Both the position numbers and the translations under genes were made by a program. Source: Raphanus sativus (Eukaryota > Streptophyta > Magnoliopsida > Brassicales > Brassicaceae). Taken from it: DNA of 64,000 bases. The stretch is from NCBI RefSeq assembly GCF_000801105.2, contig NC_079519.1:9112668-9176667 (forward strand), given 5' to 3'. Shown here in pieces: positions 61,427-64,000 of this stretch (positions are counted from its first letter, which is position 1; each line of letters starts with the position of its first letter). The notes under the pieces were generated by a model. It saw only the letters and a list, made by a program, of their open reading frames with translations, was not told the origin of the DNA and did not search any database.

Positions 61427-62290
61427 CTTTGTCCATTATGTGACTATGCTATACATATATTATAGTATGGAATACTCGACACACCCACAAACTTTGTATA
61501 TATGAAATTCTTTAAATTTTTCTTAGAGAGAGATGATGAGTGGCGACGGTGTTGGAGAACAAAATAGTGTAATTGATCAAGTAGTGAATAAGAAGAATCA
61601 GGAGGCAGAGAAGGAGATACAAATGCAAAAGAAGAGAAAAAGAAATGTATCATACTATACTGTAATTTAAAATAGTATGGAACATATGACACATGATACT
61701 ATTCATCTTCTTCCCCAATTCAATCTATCGTTCTTTTCACCTAGATCTTCTGTGAAAACAATTTCCAGTTTCCAAATCAAAAAACGATATCCTACGTATG
61801 CCGCACAGCCAAACCATTTATATTTGATTTAACTTCTCTGTTCTCAAACTCAGATTTCCACACACCTTCTTACAATCCCTTTTTTTGCTGTCTGTAATAT
61901 ATTGTAAAGTAGAAACAATTTTTTTCATTTTTAGGATAAAGAAATCAAACACTCGTTGGTGTTTACACGCGCTTAGAAAGGATATTTTTGGCACTTTACA
62001 CAACAATATATAACATATCATAGCCAAAGTAGTGCTATGGGTATAAACTTTTTTTTCCTTTTCTTATGTATATGGGCTCCAATTTCCCTTAAGTATATAT
62101 CATTGTAGTTAAAAGATTTTTTTTTTCTGTTTTTCTTTTTTTTTTAAAGGCTACAATTCATCAGTCATACACAAGATCAATTATAATTGACTTTAGTGCT
62201 GACCAGCCTCGTAAGTGTAGTCTTGATTCTCCTTCCCATTTCTTCATTCATAACTTTAATCTACTTGGTCCCTCGTGGTTCTCCACATAG

Positions 62291-64000
62291 TATTTCTAAA
62301 CCAAACAAAACACCGCCCGGTTCGCTTATTAATATAATTCGAATCAAGTTTATAAAACCGGCAGAAAACTAATCAACACTAGTTTATCTACTTTGATTGT
62401 ATCAGTTATCTTTTTTTACTAGTTTATCTTCTGACGGAATGATTTTTATCACATGCCTAAACACACATATTTTTATTCTCTCATTTACTGCTTACTCTAG
62501 GATCTGGTTTTACATACGTTTTTTCTATATTTCGTTCCCGAAGGTTCTTTATTTACCATAAAACCAAATGACTTGCATGCTAGTTGATTTAAAAAGTTGT
62601 TTTTTCTATATTTGGGTCCTATCGTGGCATAATAAACCTAGCATATTTTTATTTTTCATGGGCTGTAGTTCCATCAGTTGGTTATACTTATTTTATATTT
62701 TCATGCGCTGAAGTTGAACGTTTCCTTAATCGAAACGTTTCGAAGCTTATATTAGGCGTGGACATTTTAATCTTGATCCGAAAACTCGATCTGGAATCAA
62801 CAGAAAATACCCAATTCGAATCTGAACCGGAAATTTACAAGTACTTTTATTTCTTTTACCCAAATAGACCCGGAACCAAAATGAACCAATCCGAATAGAC
62901 TCGTACCCGAAAATAACCGACCCGATAAAAACCGATTTATACCCGACTTAAAAACATGTATATCCAAAATTATGATTTTATATATTTTGTTTTATATATT
63001 TTTTATGATTTAGTTGAAATATATTTTGTTAACAATTTTATTATTACTTTGTAACATTTTAAGCAATTTGAAGTTTTAAAATGTAAAATTTAGAGTTTAA
63101 AAATATTTTATGTTAATTATTAATAATTTAATTTAAGTCATTTTAAAAAAATTAGATATTATACAGTATATCATTACAACCAATACGATCGTGGTAATTT
63201 TTAAATAATTTTTTTTCGGTTTGTTTGGTTGCTGAATAATAAAAATTATTGTGTGTTGGATGTTGTCATCGAGTTGTGATACTGAAGCTGAAAAGTATTG
63301 AACTTGCGATGGTTTTAGTTGTAAAGGGAAGAACCGTCGAATGATTAGCTTGCTTCACTATATATATGACTAGTTTAGTAGTTATATTATCTGCAACACT
63401 ACTTTTGGGTAGATATTGACAGAGACAATGAATTGAAGTGTTTGTAAAAAATGCACGAGGAAGTGTTTTATCACCAATTAAATATATATCCTATCCTAGA
63501 AGTATTTAAGAAAAAGAATGAAAGCTCCATGCAACTCATTATATTACAAGATTAATATATTTTCCTAACTTCTATAACGAGTCAAAATCATTAATCTTGA
63601 AGTTAAACTTTCAATTGAAACATAACTTTTTGTTGGTATAAACTGTGACTGTTGAAATCGGGTTACATTTCGCAATAGTATGACCAAATATAATATATAT
63701 AAATCTGATTATTTTTTCTGATATAACCGTTAAATGTTGAACGTCAAAAAATAAAGATTGTTATTATCAATTTGACCGTTCTGCCTTAGAATTTTACTCT
63801 CTGATAAAAAAAATGTACTAGTAAATCACTTACAGAGAAAGAGTTTGCAATTAATAGTTTGCCATTAGTTTAATTATCATACCAATATTTGAGTTTAATC
63901 TGGTTTCAGTGGTTAATATGTAAACATTTTTTAACAGGACAGGAAAAAAACTAAATTATAAAACTATAAAATAGAAGTATCAAGACTAAGTATTTTCTAA
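62291..64000. repeat. Segment A, copy 3, truncated by the window edge
   Basis: Follows segment A from TATTTCTAAACC and runs to the window end within the first nested block. It has neither the hAT MITE of copy 1 nor the Helitrons of copy 2, and keeps the 86-bp piece missing from copy 2, so it is the least disturbed version. Confidence 0.92.

Larger units (their letters stand above)
60350..62088. mobile_element. MULE with telomere-like internal repeats
   Basis: The 1739-bp insertion is flanked by the 9-bp duplication TTAAGTATA (60341-60349, 62089-62097); segment B copy 1 has the single uninterrupted site near 47083. The left end GAGGCAATTTGTGAAATATA and the reverse complement of the right end (GGGAAATTGGAGCCCATATA) are diverged terminal inverted repeats. 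Inside, a block from about 60837 (GTGACTATACTGTACATATT) is repeated from about 61438, each copy with a short Lys-rich frame (MMSGDG(I/V)GEQN-) and each preceded by CCCTAAA-like arrays. No transposase. Confidence 0.92.
57017..62290. repeat. Segment B, copy 2, of the tandem array
   Basis: Matches segment B copy 1 throughout, but is enlarged by the TRIM cluster (57889-59308) and a MULE (60350-62088). Removing these leaves the same order and nearly the same length as copy 1. Confidence 0.93.

Noticed and set aside
1..64000. CRISPR arrays, operons, tRNA or rRNA genes
   Set aside because: Eukaryotic nuclear DNA. The only pol III B-box-like sequence belongs to the SINE, and the only regular arrays are the minisatellites described.

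Overview
This is nuclear DNA of a crucifer (Brassicaceae, Brassica-like). Three intact genes, a canonical histone H2A (15211-15847, +), a class I formin matching FH5 (16397-19972, -) and a class VI small heat-shock protein (29877-30592, +), stand in the order I know for Arabidopsis At5g54640, At5g54650 and At5g54660. Genes have GT-AG introns, gene spacing is wide and AT-rich, and much of the rest is transposons and broken gene copies.

Layout. 0-15 kb: a cluster of decayed gene copies that does not belong to that syntenic order as I know it: a DRP4-type dynamin-related pseudogene (902-3709, -), an S4 RNA-binding domain pseudogene (9921-11216, -) and a serpin pseudogene (12916-14171, +). All three keep introns, so they came from DNA-level copying rather than from mRNA. 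Between them lies a 2 kb minisatellite (about 5085-7110) whose units carry the hairpin-forming core GTCTTT..AAAGAC, possibly inside a non-coding transcription unit. 15-31 kb: the syntenic block. H2A and FH5 converge; the roughly 10 kb between FH5 and the heat-shock gene is filled with a LINE ORF1 remnant, a GC-rich hAT-type MITE with an 8-bp target duplication, a tRNA-derived SINE, and two Helitrons placed head-to-tail at one AT target. 30.7-36.3 kb: a candidate Pack-MULE carrying fragments of three unrelated genes (IQD2-like, REI1-like zinc-finger ribosome-maturation factor, CCDC124-like) and a 2 kb TTTATAAA-rich array. 36.4-37.4 kb: a 5'-truncated LINE.

37.5-64 kb: a tandem segmental array. 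Segment A occurs three times (37562, 47285, 62291 to the window end) and segment B twice (45178, 57017), in the order A1-X1-B1-A2-X2-B2-A3. X1 and X2 are unrelated: X1 holds a broken F-box/FBD gene, X2 a broken alpha-expansin. Segment B carries a small two-exon gene for a very basic, GRQRK-repeat, glycine-tailed protein that I do not recognise; each copy is interrupted by a different Trp-to-stop change. The copies differ by clean transposon insertions (hAT MITE, two Helitrons, a TRIM cluster, a MULE with telomere-like repeats), and the sister copies serve as empty sites, so insertion boundaries and target duplications can be read directly.

Limits: exon limits are by eye from splice signals and remembered family sequences; no search or alignment was run. 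Orthology statements rest on recognition of protein sequence and gene order.
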